From contig CAJUJB010000006.1 of the NCBI GenBank assembly GCA_910586595.1, forward strand, positions 25,843 through 89,842: a stretch of 64,000 bases of DNA, read 5' to 3'. The notes beneath the pieces were generated by a model. That model saw only the letters and a program-made list of their open reading frames with translations, was not told where the DNA came from and did not search any database. The position numbers and the translations under genes were made by a program. Of the stretch, positions 1 to 8,942 are shown piece by piece (position 1 is the first letter of the stretch; the number at the start of each line of letters is the position of its first letter). The DNA comes from an uncultured Muribaculaceae bacterium. Its GTDB lineage: Bacteria; Bacteroidota; Bacteroidia; Bacteroidales; Muribaculaceae.

Positions 1-1
1 C

Positions 2-169
2 AAGAAAAACAAGCCCAAGCTCAAGCGAGGCGAGCAGCCGCCTGTAGAGCAGGACGAGGAGACAGATTATCTTGACGAGAATTACAATCCCTTCGACCGT
101 ACCGGACGCAATGAGCGCCGAACCGGCACAACCGGTGGTGCAACAGGCTTGCGACGAAATACTTTTTGA
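2..169 (+). CDS. C-terminal end of a truncated, unrecognised gene
   Basis: An open frame enters from the left edge and stops with TGA at 167-169, giving 55 residues. The visible tail starts Lys-rich, then has an acidic stretch (EQDEETDYLDENYNPFD) and a Gly/Thr/Arg-rich end. Only 3 bases separate it from the next ATG, so it is probably the first gene seen of the operon that continues to tatD. The composition suits the cytoplasmic tail of a small membrane protein such as those in the DUF4834 group, but no domain is visible and I do not assign a function. Confidence 0.6.
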   Translation, partial: KKNKPKLKRGEQPPVEQDEETDYLDENYNPFDRTGRNERRTGTTGGATGLRRNTF

Positions 170-172
170 TTT

Positions 173-745
173 ATGGAAAAGACAGTAACCGTTTATTGCG
201 CGTCAGCCAAAGATCTCGCACCGATATACACCGAAGCCGCTTATAAATTGGGCGAAGCGCTTGCCGAGGCCGGCGCCACGCTGGTCACAGGTGGTGGCCG
301 TACTGGCCTTATGGCGGCCGTTGAGGAAGGCTCTCTATCCCATGGAGGCAAGACTATCGGAGTCATTCCCCAGTTCATGATTGACCGTGGCTGGCACCAC
401 ACCGGCCTGGGTGAATTGCGCATCGTTCCCGACATGCATACCCGTAAGGCTACCATGGCCTCGCTGGCTACGGCGGCAGTGGCTCTCCCCGGAGGAATAG
501 GTACATTTGAGGAGTTGCTTGAAATTATTACCTGGCGGCAGCTCGGTCTTTTCAGCGGGAATATTGTTATATATAATGTCAACAATTATTACGGCCCCTT
601 GCTGTCGATGTTCAACCAGGCTATCGAGCAAGGATTCATGCAGCCAGATCACCGTGGCCTGTATACCGTTGCTGAAAGTGTGAGCGAAGTTCTTGAGGCT
701 GCCTTCGCCGCTCCATCTACCGGAGAATTCTCGCCTAAATTTTAG
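173..745 (+). CDS. LOG family (TIGR00730) nucleotide phosphoribohydrolase
   Basis: 190 aa, a normal length for the Rossmann-fold LOG (lysine decarboxylase-like) family. Residues about 43-45 give the early glycine-rich VTGGGRTG motif, and PGGIGTFEE near residue 105 is the family signature carrying the catalytic Glu. Plant and bacterial homologues hydrolyse nucleoside 5'-monophosphates (cytokinin riboside monophosphate or AMP) to base and ribose 5-phosphate. The physiological substrate here cannot be read from sequence. ATG at 173 lies 3 bases after the preceding stop, and DUF4271 follows after 9 bases, so the genes are cotranscribed. Confidence 0.88.
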   Translation: MEKTVTVYCASAKDLAPIYTEAAYKLGEALAEAGATLVTGGGRTGLMAAVEEGSLSHGGKTIGVIPQFMIDRGWHHTGLGELRIVPDMHTRKATMASLATAAVALPGGIGTFEELLEIITWRQLGLFSGNIVIYNVNNYYGPLLSMFNQAIEQGFMQPDHRGLYTVAESVSEVLEAAFAAPSTGEFSPKF

Positions 746-754
746 AAATCTGTA

Positions 755-1708
755 ATGCCCGTCACACCCGACAGTATTCATACCGATACCGTAGCCGCGG
801 CCCCTGCCGTGCCGCCTCCTCCTGCCGAGAGCTATGATCTCCCGGCCGATTTTTCGCAGGCTGATTACGGAGGTCTCAATACCGTCATCATTGACTCTAT
901 AGGTCGTGATACGGTGTCGGGTCGCATACCTCATTTTATTCCGGTTGCAGAGGCCGACAGCCTACGCATCGAGGCTGTGTTCGACAGTGTGTCGACGCAT
1001 ATGGAAGTCGCACCTCCTCCGTCGGGCCTTTCGGAGGGTATAGCCCCTTATGCCCTGGCTCCTACCTACACCAACAGCACGCCTCTTACGGCCCTGCTGA
1101 TGGGTACCTTGGTGTTAGGAGCCATAAATGCCGGCGGTATAGCGCGCGCCCTCAAGAGCTACCGTCATGAAATAATAGGTGTGCGCAGGCGCCCCAATGT
1201 CTTTGATGACGAACGAAACGTGTCGACGCCGATGGCCATCATTCTGGCATTGATATTCGTGGTCTTCGGAGGTATTGTGCTTTATAATCTGCCTGGACTT
1301 CCTCCTTCGCCTGGCTTTACCGGGGCTGCCGCACAGATGGGCCTGCTCGGTGCATATTATCTGTTTGAGTACTTCGCATATCAGACAGTAGGTTATGCGT
1401 TCGGCTCGAAAGAAGGACGCCGGCAGTGGGTCAACGGATTTATGGCTACGCAGGCCTATGCGGGCCTGTTTATGGTTATACCTGCCTTTTTGCTTGTGGT
1501 TGAGCCTGCATGGCACGACTTGTTGGTAATTATCTCATTATCAATTTATGGCGCTGCAAGATTACTCTTTATAATCAAAGGCTTCCGAATTTTTTACTCC
1601 AATTTTCGGTCGTTGCTTTATTTTATTTTGTATCTTTGCACGCTGGAAATTATTCCGGCACTTGCTGTATATCGCCTGAGTGCGTATTTGCAAGTACTAA
1701 CCGCATAG
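755..1708 (+). CDS. DUF4271 family integral membrane protein
   Basis: 317 aa. The first ~105 residues are Pro/Ala/Asp-rich and probably disordered or outside the membrane. The rest has about six hydrophobic segments, starting near LTALLMGTLVLGAINAGG and ending at the C-terminus. This matches DUF4271, a Bacteroidota-only family of unknown biochemistry that is usually encoded directly upstream of uroporphyrinogen-III synthase, as here. The conserved order DUF4271-hemD-rnpA-yidD-tatD supports the call. The downstream gene starts 24 bases after the stop. Confidence 0.8.
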   Translation: MPVTPDSIHTDTVAAAPAVPPPPAESYDLPADFSQADYGGLNTVIIDSIGRDTVSGRIPHFIPVAEADSLRIEAVFDSVSTHMEVAPPPSGLSEGIAPYALAPTYTNSTPLTALLMGTLVLGAINAGGIARALKSYRHEIIGVRRRPNVFDDERNVSTPMAIILALIFVVFGGIVLYNLPGLPPSPGFTGAAAQMGLLGAYYLFEYFAYQTVGYAFGSKEGRRQWVNGFMATQAYAGLFMVIPAFLLVVEPAWHDLLVIISLSIYGAARLLFIIKGFRIFYSNFRSLLYFILYLCTLEIIPALAVYRLSAYLQVLTA

Positions 1709-1732
1709 CGCGACAATACAATTATTAGAAGA

Positions 1733-2485
1733 GTGAAGATTAAAAAAATACTGGTTTCCCAGCCTAAGCCCGCCTCCGATAAATCGCCTTACTATGACCT
1801 TGCGGAAAAGTATGGCGTAGAAGTGGTTTTTCGCCCTTTTATTAAAGTGGAAGGACTGGCTGCTAAGGATTTTCGCCAACAGAAAATCAATATTGCCGAT
1901 TACACGGCCATCGTATTCACCGCCAAGACCGCTGTGGATCATTTCTTCCGGCTCTGTGAAGAGACCCGCGTAACCATTCCTGTCACCCTGAAATATTTCT
2001 GCTCAAGCGAAATGGTGGCAAACTACCTGCAGAAATATATTGTATACCGCAAACGTAAGATTTTTGCATCCAAGACCGGTCGTCTGGCCGACCTTATCCC
2101 TTCGATGCAGAAACATAAGACAGAAAAATACATGCTCGTGGTGAGCGACGTCAACAACGGAAGCGAGGCAGCTCTGCTCGCCGAAAACAAGATTGACGTT
2201 ACTCCGGCAGCTATGTACCGCACTGTAAGCAACGACTTCGCACCTGACGAACCATTCGATTACGATATGCTCGTATTCTTCAGCCCGCAGGGTATCGAGT
2301 CTTTGCTCAAGAATTTCCCCGACTTCAAGCAGGGCGACATCGCTATAGCCGCGCTGGGTTCGGCTGCCGCTAAATCAGTGACCGATGCCGGTCTCCGTCT
2401 TGACGTTGAGGCTCCGTCGCCTGAGGCTCCCTCCATGCCCGCAGCTCTTGACCTTTTCCTGGCCAAGACTAACGGTGCCGAATAA
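1733..2485 (+). CDS. hemD: Uroporphyrinogen-III synthase
   Basis: 250 aa, the usual HemD size. HemD closes and isomerises hydroxymethylbilane to uroporphyrinogen III in the cytoplasm, for haem and corrinoid synthesis. HemD sequences diverge strongly. The call rests on the two-lobed pattern (IVFTAKTAVDHFFRL near residue 65; MLVFFSPQGIESLL near 180, the usual 'FtSp-gv' signature), the late IAALGSAAAKSVTDAGL segment, and the conserved neighbours. Translation most likely starts at GTG 1733; no in-frame ATG lies close by. The other tetrapyrrole genes are not in the window. Confidence 0.85.
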   Translation: MKIKKILVSQPKPASDKSPYYDLAEKYGVEVVFRPFIKVEGLAAKDFRQQKINIADYTAIVFTAKTAVDHFFRLCEETRVTIPVTLKYFCSSEMVANYLQKYIVYRKRKIFASKTGRLADLIPSMQKHKTEKYMLVVSDVNNGSEAALLAENKIDVTPAAMYRTVSNDFAPDEPFDYDMLVFFSPQGIESLLKNFPDFKQGDIAIAALGSAAAKSVTDAGLRLDVEAPSPEAPSMPAALDLFLAKTNGAE

Positions 2486-2493
2486 TTCTTCCC

Positions 2494-2913
2494 GTGAAGA
2501 CTCTCGGGCTATATAAGAAAGAAAAACTTTGCTCCTCCCGTGCCATCGACATTCTCTTTGGCCCGGGGGGTGCTGATTTTTCACGCCTGTGTTATCCTCT
2601 GCGTGCCGTTGCCCGGCACGACGATAAGCGCAGCTCCGATGCTCCGGTGGCCTTCCTTATATCCGTGCCCAAGAAACGTCTACGGCATGCCGTAGACCGC
2701 GTGCAGATGCGCCGCCGCATACGTGAGGCCTTCCGCCTCAATCATCACGACTATCCTTTGTGCGACACCGCCAGGATAGATCTCGGCTTTGTGTATGTTG
2801 CCGACCGTCTGATGCCTTATGCGGCTGTCGAAAAGGCGGTAAAACGTATTTTAGCGGCCTTGGCCGAGCAATATCCCCCAGCATCATCCGATAATACAAC
2901 GCAGCCCGACTGA
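2494..2913 (+). CDS. rnpA: Ribonuclease P protein component
   Basis: 139 aa, a normal RnpA length. This small basic protein binds the catalytic RNase P RNA and helps it process tRNA 5' leaders. The signature region [14 protein letters not shown] (about residues 69-82) follows [14 protein letters not shown], the conserved RNA-binding stretch. The start is GTG at 2494, eight bases after hemD. The stop overlaps the yidD start by one base (TGATGA), and the rnpA-yidD pairing is widespread in bacteria. The RNase P RNA gene is not in this window. Confidence 0.93.
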   Translation: MKTLGLYKKEKLCSSRAIDILFGPGGADFSRLCYPLRAVARHDDKRSSDAPVAFLISVPKKRLRHAVDRVQMRRRIREAFRLNHHDYPLCDTARIDLGFVYVADRLMPYAAVEKAVKRILAALAEQYPPASSDNTTQPD

Positions 2914-3155
2914 TGAAGCGCATATTCTCTCTCCTTAACTCGCTGCTGGTATGGCTGCTCACCCTTCCCATACTTTTTTACAGAGCTTGTATATCGCCGC
3001 TTACTCCGCCGGCGTGCCGCTTCACGCCCACATGCAGCCAGTATGCTCTGGAAGCTCTCCGCAAGCATGGCCCGCTGCGCGGTTCTTGGCTGGCGGTGAA
3101 ACGAATAGCCCGTTGTCATCCCTGGGGAGGCAGTGGATATGATCCTGTGCCATGA
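2913..3155 (+). CDS. yidD: Membrane protein insertion efficiency factor YidD
   Basis: 80 aa. It carries the family core: an N-terminal amphipathic or hydrophobic helix, [18 protein letters not shown] with the three conserved cysteines, and the end motif [14 protein letters not shown]. YidD assists YidC-dependent membrane protein insertion at the inner face of the inner membrane. It overlaps rnpA by 1 base and tatD by 4 bases (ATGA), so it is translationally coupled on both sides. Confidence 0.95.
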   Translation: MKRIFSLLNSLLVWLLTLPILFYRACISPLTPPACRFTPTCSQYALEALRKHGPLRGSWLAVKRIARCHPWGGSGYDPVP

Positions 3156-3691
3156 CAGATTTGCGTAAGCTTGACAGTTTTGCCGATATTCATACCCATG
3201 GCCCCGCGGGAGAGAATGTTGTGAAGTCGGTCGAGCCAGCCGAAGGACTTCAGGGTGAGGTAGGGCAGGCATGGTATAGTGTAGGCATCCATCCTTGGAG
3301 CACCTCCGAAGAAATTAATGAGTCAACAATCGCCTCTCTTGAAGAAATGGCTTCCGATCCGAGGGTGGTGGCAATAGGTGAGGCCGGCCTTGACAAGAAT
3401 CGCGGAGGCTCACAAGCATATCAGGAAAAAATATTCCGTCTGCATGCGGCTCTCGCCGAAAAGGTGGAAAAACCTCTGGTGATACATTGTGTGGGTCGGT
3501 ACGGGCGTATTATGGAGCTTAGACGCGAGCTTTCTCCATCAGTACGCTGGATTATACATGGCTTCACTGGCAAACCTGAGCTTGCGCGCCAGCTGCTCGC
3601 CGCCGGTTTCGACATATCTCTCGGGCGCCGGGCCAATCCGGATGTTGAGGCTGTTGTGCCTCCCAGCCGTCTGTTTCACGAGACAGATTGA
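3152..3691 (+). CDS. TatD-family metal-dependent hydrolase, 3' end apparently lost
   Basis: 179 aa, shorter than the usual 210-260 aa of TatD nucleases/hydrolases. The metal-binding residues of the TIM barrel are all visible: HTH near residue 15, EAGLD near 77, VIHC near 110, IIHGF near 131, and the final ETD, which is the last residue before TGA. Downstream in another frame (3688-3825, with stops) are residues resembling the missing C-terminal helix (VYLYC, EACEAVVTDK, ALPANLKKY), so the original gene probably continued. The metal site is intact but the last helix is absent; activity is uncertain. It overlaps yidD by 4 bases. Confidence 0.8.
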   Translation: MTDLRKLDSFADIHTHGPAGENVVKSVEPAEGLQGEVGQAWYSVGIHPWSTSEEINESTIASLEEMASDPRVVAIGEAGLDKNRGGSQAYQEKIFRLHAALAEKVEKPLVIHCVGRYGRIMELRRELSPSVRWIIHGFTGKPELARQLLAAGFDISLGRRANPDVEAVVPPSRLFHETD

Positions 3692-3892
3692 TAATAAAAC
3701 GGGGCGAGCTTGCTGAGTATTAGAGGCAAGTATATCTTTACTGCTTGATTGAGGCCTGTGAAGCCGTTGTGACTGACAAGCAGACTTAATCAGCCTTGCC
3801 TGCTAATCTTAAAAAATATTAAATAAAAGTATTAAACGGCTCCACATGCTCCAGAAGGCCGATTTATGACCTAAAACGGATTATTTTTTTCT
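3692..3892 (+). pseudogene. Decayed C-terminal remnant of tatD plus spacer
   Basis: No intact gene is present between the tatD stop and the efflux promoter. The frame beginning at 3688 reads RQVYLYCLIEACEAVVTDKQ, a stop, then SALPANLKKY. This resembles the final helix of TatD proteins (IY..AEArG.tve.l...v..N..r.f). It is interrupted by stops at 3721-3723 and 3787-3789. I read it as a frameshifted and decaying tail; the similarity was judged by eye only. Confidence 0.4.
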
Positions 3893-3900
3893 TATTTTTG
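3893..3900 (+). promoter_or_regulatory. Predicted -7 promoter box for the efflux operon
   Basis: TATTTTTG followed by CA matches the Bacteroidota TAnnTTTG box. It lies in an AT-rich stretch and would start a leader of about 90 bases before ATG 3995. Confidence 0.55.
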
Positions 3901-3994
3901 CACGTTGATATTGCTCTGTGAACCTTCTGAGGCACATATGAGTTATAAATACAGGCCATCAAGACCTACAAACCACGTTTCAACCATAATCCTT

Positions 3995-5506
3995 ATGAGG
4001 CTAAAAAAATATGTGACTTCGCTGCGCGGCGGCATGTGCGCACTCCTGCTTGGAGCCGCATTTGCCGTGCCGGCCGCAAGTTCGGCCCAGGAGGCCGAGG
4101 AAGCGCCGGTATTGCCGGGGCTGACTTCTCTTGAAGAATTCCGCAAAATGGCGCTTGACAATAACAAGCAGCTGATGATGGCGCGTCAACGCATCCGTAA
4201 GGCCGAATACCAGAAAAAAGAGGCTTTTGCGGCCTATCTTCCCGGTATTGATTTTGCAGGAGGTTATCTTTATAATCAGCGCGAACTGTCTATTTTTGAT
4301 TCTGACCAGCTCTTGCCTACGAAGTCGTTCGACCTCAAGACTCAGTCGTATCAGTTCAACCTTGTCACTGATCCTGCCACCGGCGCACCGATCAAAGGCC
4401 CGGATGGACAGTATATACCTTCTACGGTAGCCCTTATACCGAAGGAGGCAATGACCTACGATATACATAATGTGTTCTTCGGAGCCATTACTCTTACCCA
4501 GCCCGTGTATATGGGTGGAAAAATTGTGGCGATGAATGCCCTTACGCGTGCGGCTGAGAAAGCTGCACGCGAGATGCACATTGCCGAGGCCGAGAATGTG
4601 ATATATGCAGTCGATGCCGCTTACTGGCAGGTGGTGTCCTTGAAAGCCAAGGAGAAACTTGCCAAGAGCTATGTGGAGCTGCTCGATTCTCTATGCCATA
4701 ACGTACATCTGATGCTCGATGCCGGTGTGGCTACCCGCAGCGACGCCCTCAGTGTTGATGTGAAACTCAACGCCGCCCAGGTCGATCTTGTAAAGGTTGA
4801 GAACGGACTTGTGCTCAGCCGCATGGCCCTTGCCCAGGTGTGTGGTCTGCCGGTACACGCGCAGTTCACCCTCGCCGATGAAGACCGCGACACTCCCGTT
4901 CCGGCTCCCGGTGTAGAGCCCGAAGGTGGCTACGACATGGAGCAGGTATATGCGCAGCGCCCCGATCTCCGTGCGCTTGAGCAGGGTATTGAGGCTGCCC
5001 GCCAACAGAAAAAAGTTGCCCTTTCGTCTATGCTGCCCAATGTGGCGCTGGTCGGTTCGTATGAGTTCTCCAACCCCAACCTCTACGATGGCTTCAAGAA
5101 ACGCTTCAAAGGAGCCTTCAGCGTCGGTGCGATGGTCACCATACCTATCTGGCACTGGGGTGGCAACTACAATAAATATAAGGCTGCCGAGAGCAATGAG
5201 GTGATCAGCCGTCTTCAGCTTGAAGATGCCCGTGAGCTTGTAAATCTTCAGGTGAGTCAGGCTTCATTCAAGACCCAGGAGGCCTACAAGACCTATGAAA
5301 TGACTATGACCAATCTGAGCAAGGCTGACGAGAATCTCCGCAGCGCGACCCTCGGCTTCCGCGAGGGCGTGGCTACAGCCGACAATGTCATGGAGGCACA
5401 GACCGCATGGCTGAAGGCACATTCTGAGCAGATCGACGCGCTTATCGATGTGCAGCTATGCCAGGCTTATCTGAGCAAATCGCTCGGCACTCTATATACA
5501 GAATAA
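3995..5506 (+). CDS. TolC-family outer membrane efflux protein
   Basis: 504 aa from ATG 3995. I chose this start because MRLKKYVTSLRGG plus the following hydrophobic stretch and AAASSA form a normal signal peptide. An in-frame ATG at 3938 would add 19 residues ahead of it. The mature protein has the two tandem outer-membrane-efflux repeats, each with long helices rich in Ala/Gln/Glu (about 55-120 and 195-280; then 330-490), as in TolC trimers spanning periplasm and outer membrane. It is first in an operon with an HlyD-type adaptor and two ABC-2 permeases, so it should form the exit duct of that exporter. The substrate is unknown. Confidence 0.88.
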   Translation: MRLKKYVTSLRGGMCALLLGAAFAVPAASSAQEAEEAPVLPGLTSLEEFRKMALDNNKQLMMARQRIRKAEYQKKEAFAAYLPGIDFAGGYLYNQRELSIFDSDQLLPTKSFDLKTQSYQFNLVTDPATGAPIKGPDGQYIPSTVALIPKEAMTYDIHNVFFGAITLTQPVYMGGKIVAMNALTRAAEKAAREMHIAEAENVIYAVDAAYWQVVSLKAKEKLAKSYVELLDSLCHNVHLMLDAGVATRSDALSVDVKLNAAQVDLVKVENGLVLSRMALAQVCGLPVHAQFTLADEDRDTPVPAPGVEPEGGYDMEQVYAQRPDLRALEQGIEAARQQKKVALSSMLPNVALVGSYEFSNPNLYDGFKKRFKGAFSVGAMVTIPIWHWGGNYNKYKAAESNEVISRLQLEDARELVNLQVSQASFKTQEAYKTYEMTMTNLSKADENLRSATLGFREGVATADNVMEAQTAWLKAHSEQIDALIDVQLCQAYLSKSLGTLYTE

Positions 5507-5541
5507 ATCTATACGTAACTTCTTAACCTGAACATAATACA

Positions 5542-6567
5542 ATGTCGACATCTACAGATAATTCTCAGGAAAAGCGGGCCAACCGTACGCTGCTTATCAC
5601 AATGGCCATCGTTGTGGTGGCTGTAGTAGCCATTGCAATAGTAGGCTTTTTATTCATGAACCGCCCCGACAGCTATATCGAGGGGCAGGTGGAAGGCACT
5701 ACAATACGTATTTCGGGTAAATTGCCCGGACGCGTGGTCGAACTTTACGCACATGAAGGCGATACAGTACACGCCGGAGATACACTCGTGCGCATACATT
5801 CTTCAATCGTAGAGGCACAGCTCGGCCAGGCCGAGGCCATGCGTGAGGTTGCCCAGGCCCAGAATAAGAAAATCGACGCGGGCACCCGCTCGCAGATTGT
5901 GAATGCCGCTGCCGACCTGCTCCGTCAGGCCCAGGCTGCCGAGACCATCACCAAGAAAACCTACGACCGCATGGAGCGTCTTTTCTCTGAAGGAGTTATC
6001 TCCGAGCAGAAGCGCGACGAGGCCAAGGCCGCATACGACGCAGCCGTAGCCGCCCGCGGAGCTGCCGAAAGCCAGCTCTCGCTTGCTAAAGCAGGTGCTC
6101 AGAGCGAAGACAAGCAGTCGGCCGCAGCTATGGTGGATGCTGCTGACAGTGGCGTCGACCAGGTTCAGGCTGTACTCGAAGACAGCTACCTCACAGCACC
6201 CTTCGACGGAACTATAGATCAGGTTTATCCCGAAGTAGGCGAGCTCGTGGCCCTCGGAGCCCCAATCATGAGCCTGCTCCGCACCGACGACCGCTGGGTT
6301 ACATTCAATGTCCGCGAGGAACTGCTCAACGACCTTCCCATGGGCTCGGAGATGAAAGTCATGATTCCGGCTCTCGGGAAAAAGGAGATTGACGTGAAAA
6401 TATACTATATCCGCGATATGGGTAGCTATGCCACCTGGCATTCCACCAAGTCGACCGGCAGCTACGACAGCCGCACATTCCAGATCAAGGCCCGTCCTAC
6501 TGAGGAGGTGCCCGGTCTGCGCCCCGGTATGTCGGCTATATACTCTCATCCTACCAGCGACAAATAA
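5542..6567 (+). CDS. HlyD/EmrA-type periplasmic adaptor (membrane fusion) protein
   Basis: 341 aa. There is one N-terminal membrane segment (about residues 17-39), then the first barrel-sandwich half (GTTIRISGKLPGRVVELYAH). An Ala/Gln-rich coiled coil spans roughly 90-205, followed by the second half (YLTAPFDGTIDQVYPEVGEL) and a beta-barrel domain. Such adaptors link an inner membrane pump with a TolC duct. The gene sits 35 bases after the TolC gene and 12 bases before the first permease, so the assignment to this exporter is firm from context. Confidence 0.88.
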   Translation: MSTSTDNSQEKRANRTLLITMAIVVVAVVAIAIVGFLFMNRPDSYIEGQVEGTTIRISGKLPGRVVELYAHEGDTVHAGDTLVRIHSSIVEAQLGQAEAMREVAQAQNKKIDAGTRSQIVNAAADLLRQAQAAETITKKTYDRMERLFSEGVISEQKRDEAKAAYDAAVAARGAAESQLSLAKAGAQSEDKQSAAAMVDAADSGVDQVQAVLEDSYLTAPFDGTIDQVYPEVGELVALGAPIMSLLRTDDRWVTFNVREELLNDLPMGSEMKVMIPALGKKEIDVKIYYIRDMGSYATWHSTKSTGSYDSRTFQIKARPTEEVPGLRPGMSAIYSHPTSDK

Positions 6568-6579
6568 GAGCTTACGACA

Positions 6580-7746
6580 ATGGCAGACCTTGGATTCATA
6601 GCCGGAATAAAACGCGAGATAAACCGCATGTGCTCACGCCGCATGTATCTGTGCGGTATGGTCATAGTGCCGCTGTTTATCGCCGTCTTCTTCCTGAGCA
6701 TACTCAGCGAGGGGCTGCCCGAACATGTGCCCACCGCGGTGGTCGATCTCGATCATTCATCGATGTCGCGCTCGGTGACACGTTCGCTCAAAGCCCTGCA
6801 GCTGCTTGATATTAACCAAGAGTGTGAGAGTTACGACAAGGCACTCGACGCCGTGCGGCAAGGCAGTGTATTCGGTTTCTTCGTCATTCCTGCCAACTTC
6901 GAGAGAGACGCCCTGTCGGGTCGTACTCCAACTTTGGAATACTACACCAACATGACTTACTTCGTGCCCGGCACCCTATCTTTCAAGGGCTTCAAGACAG
7001 TGGCTGTGGCTACTGCCGGAGGCGTGGTGAAGGAAACTCTCGTAAGTCTCGGTCTTACCCCCGACCAGGTTTCTGAACTTGTGCAGCCGGTGGCTATCGA
7101 CCAATTTCCGCTCAATAACCCGTGGATGAACTACGCCATCTATCTGTGCCCGTCGTTCACCGTGTGTACGTTTGTACTCATGATCATGCTCATGACGGTG
7201 TTCTCAATCACCATAGAGATAAAGAACGGCACGTCGACACGTTGGCTTGAGGTTGCCAAAGGCCGCATCACCGTTGCTTTGGCCTCCAAGCTTCTACCGC
7301 AGACCATAGTGTTCTTCAGCGTAGGTCTGTTTATCCTCTGGTTGCTATTCGGCTATTCGCATTTCCCGCTCAACGGATCGTTAGGTTGGATGATTGTGGC
7401 TACCTTCCTCACAGTAATAGCCTCGCAGAGTTTCGCAGTATTTATCTGTTCAGTAGTACCCAATCCGCGTCTGGCTTTCAGTCTCTGCGCGTTGTTCGGC
7501 ATTCTGTCATTCTCTTTCACCGGTTTTTCTTTCCCGGTTCAGAGCATGTATGGCTTCCTGGCTGTATTCAGCTGGCTCGCCCCGATCAGATACTGGTTCC
7601 TTATCTATGTCAACGAGGCGCTCAATGGAGTGGCGCTATATTATTCGCGTCTCTACTTCGCGGCCCTCTTGCTCTTCCCTCTCGGCACCTTCACTATGCT
7701 GTGGCACCTGAAGCGCGCATGTCTCAAACCCGTCTACGTGCCTTGA
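6580..7746 (+). CDS. ABC-2 type transporter permease (YhhJ/YbhR-like), first of a pair
   Basis: 388 aa. It has one N-terminal transmembrane helix (about 24-45), a large extracytoplasmic domain (about 48-180, starting VPTAVVDLDHSSMSRSVTR), and then five C-terminal helices, the ABC2_membrane_3 layout. The second permease begins 1 base after its stop and has the same plan, so they probably form a heterodimer. No ATP-binding protein is encoded in the operon. It works with the adjacent HlyD and TolC proteins; the substrate is unknown. Confidence 0.82.
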   Translation: MADLGFIAGIKREINRMCSRRMYLCGMVIVPLFIAVFFLSILSEGLPEHVPTAVVDLDHSSMSRSVTRSLKALQLLDINQECESYDKALDAVRQGSVFGFFVIPANFERDALSGRTPTLEYYTNMTYFVPGTLSFKGFKTVAVATAGGVVKETLVSLGLTPDQVSELVQPVAIDQFPLNNPWMNYAIYLCPSFTVCTFVLMIMLMTVFSITIEIKNGTSTRWLEVAKGRITVALASKLLPQTIVFFSVGLFILWLLFGYSHFPLNGSLGWMIVATFLTVIASQSFAVFICSVVPNPRLAFSLCALFGILSFSFTGFSFPVQSMYGFLAVFSWLAPIRYWFLIYVNEALNGVALYYSRLYFAALLLFPLGTFTMLWHLKRACLKPVYVP

Positions 7747-7747
7747 T

Positions 7748-8941
7748 ATGAATGTATTTCAGAAAATATTGAACTGGATGTCCGGTATGGGCCGTGTATT
7801 CCGCCGCGAGTTCAAGCTCATGGTGCACGACCCCGGTGTGCTGCTGTTCTTCGTGGCCCTCCCGCTGGCATATCCTATTGTATATACGCTTATATATAAT
7901 CCTGAGGTAGTTCGCGAACTACCCGTAGCCGTTGTCGATGATTCGCGCACGGCGGCCTCCCGCGATTTTGTCCGTAAGGCCGATGCCAGCCCGTCTATCG
8001 ATATTTACGCCTATTGCCCCAATATGGCCGATGCCAAGGAACTTATGGCCGAGGGTAAGGTATTCGGCATCATGCAGATTCCGGGCGACTACTCCAAGTG
8101 TATCGGCCGTGGTGAACAGGCTCACGTTGAGTTCTACGCCGACATGAGCCTTCTCCTCCGTTACCGTACCTTTGTCTCGGCTCTTACCGACCTTCAGCTT
8201 GAAGTGATAAGCGACATCACGGGCGAACGCATCTCCTCGGTTGGTCTGGAGTCTCTGGCAGCCGGGTCGGGTGGTTTGCCCATCAAGAGCGAGAGTAATT
8301 TCCTAGGTGACACTGAGCAGGGCTTCGCCTCGTTTGTCATTCCCGGCATCGTCATCCTCATCCTCCAGCAGAGTATGATATTGGGCATAACCCTACTTGG
8401 AGGTACCTCGCGCGACCGGCGTCGCCGTAACGGTGGTATAGATCCGAAGGCGATTTCCGGAGTTGGTGCCATGGCTTCGATATGGGGCAAAGCTCTTGCA
8501 TATGTAGTGTTCTATATCCCCCTCACCATCTATATCATGCGGTTCATACCGGAGATTTTCAATCTTCCGCATTATGGTTCGCCTGTGCATTATCTCCTCT
8601 TCATCTTCCCCATGTTGTTGGCTACAGCCTTCCTGGGTTTGACCCTCAACATCTTCATGAAGGAGAGGGAGAGTGCGTTCATCATCATAGTATTCACCTC
8701 GGTGGTGTTCCTTTTCCTTTCCGGTCTTACATGGCCCCGATATGCCATGAATGACCTGTGGCTCTGGGTGGGCAATTTTGTGCCTGCCGTATGGGGTGTG
8801 GAAGGCTTTATCCGCATCAATAGTAATGCAGCCTCTCTTCCGGAAGTGGGAACGGCTTTCTGGTGGCTCTGGAGTCTGGTGGCCGTATATATGGTGACAG
8901 CCGCTGTGGTGATGAAGGTCACCACTCCAGCAAAACGATGA
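7748..8941 (+). CDS. ABC-2 type transporter permease, second of a pair
   Basis: 397 aa with the same layout as its neighbour. A membrane helix near 28-48 precedes an extracytoplasmic domain opening with ELPVAVVDDSRTAASRDFV. A hydrophobic block of about five helices spans 190-390. It is clearly a diverged paralogue of the preceding permease (VAVVDLDHS versus VAVVDDSRT). Translation starts 1 base after the previous stop, and its own stop is 1 base before the flippase start. No nucleotide-binding domain is encoded nearby. Confidence 0.82.
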   Translation: MNVFQKILNWMSGMGRVFRREFKLMVHDPGVLLFFVALPLAYPIVYTLIYNPEVVRELPVAVVDDSRTAASRDFVRKADASPSIDIYAYCPNMADAKELMAEGKVFGIMQIPGDYSKCIGRGEQAHVEFYADMSLLLRYRTFVSALTDLQLEVISDITGERISSVGLESLAAGSGGLPIKSESNFLGDTEQGFASFVIPGIVILILQQSMILGITLLGGTSRDRRRRNGGIDPKAISGVGAMASIWGKALAYVVFYIPLTIYIMRFIPEIFNLPHYGSPVHYLLFIFPMLLATAFLGLTLNIFMKERESAFIIIVFTSVVFLFLSGLTWPRYAMNDLWLWVGNFVPAVWGVEGFIRINSNAASLPEVGTAFWWLWSLVAVYMVTAAVVMKVTTPAKR

Positions 8942-8942
8942 T

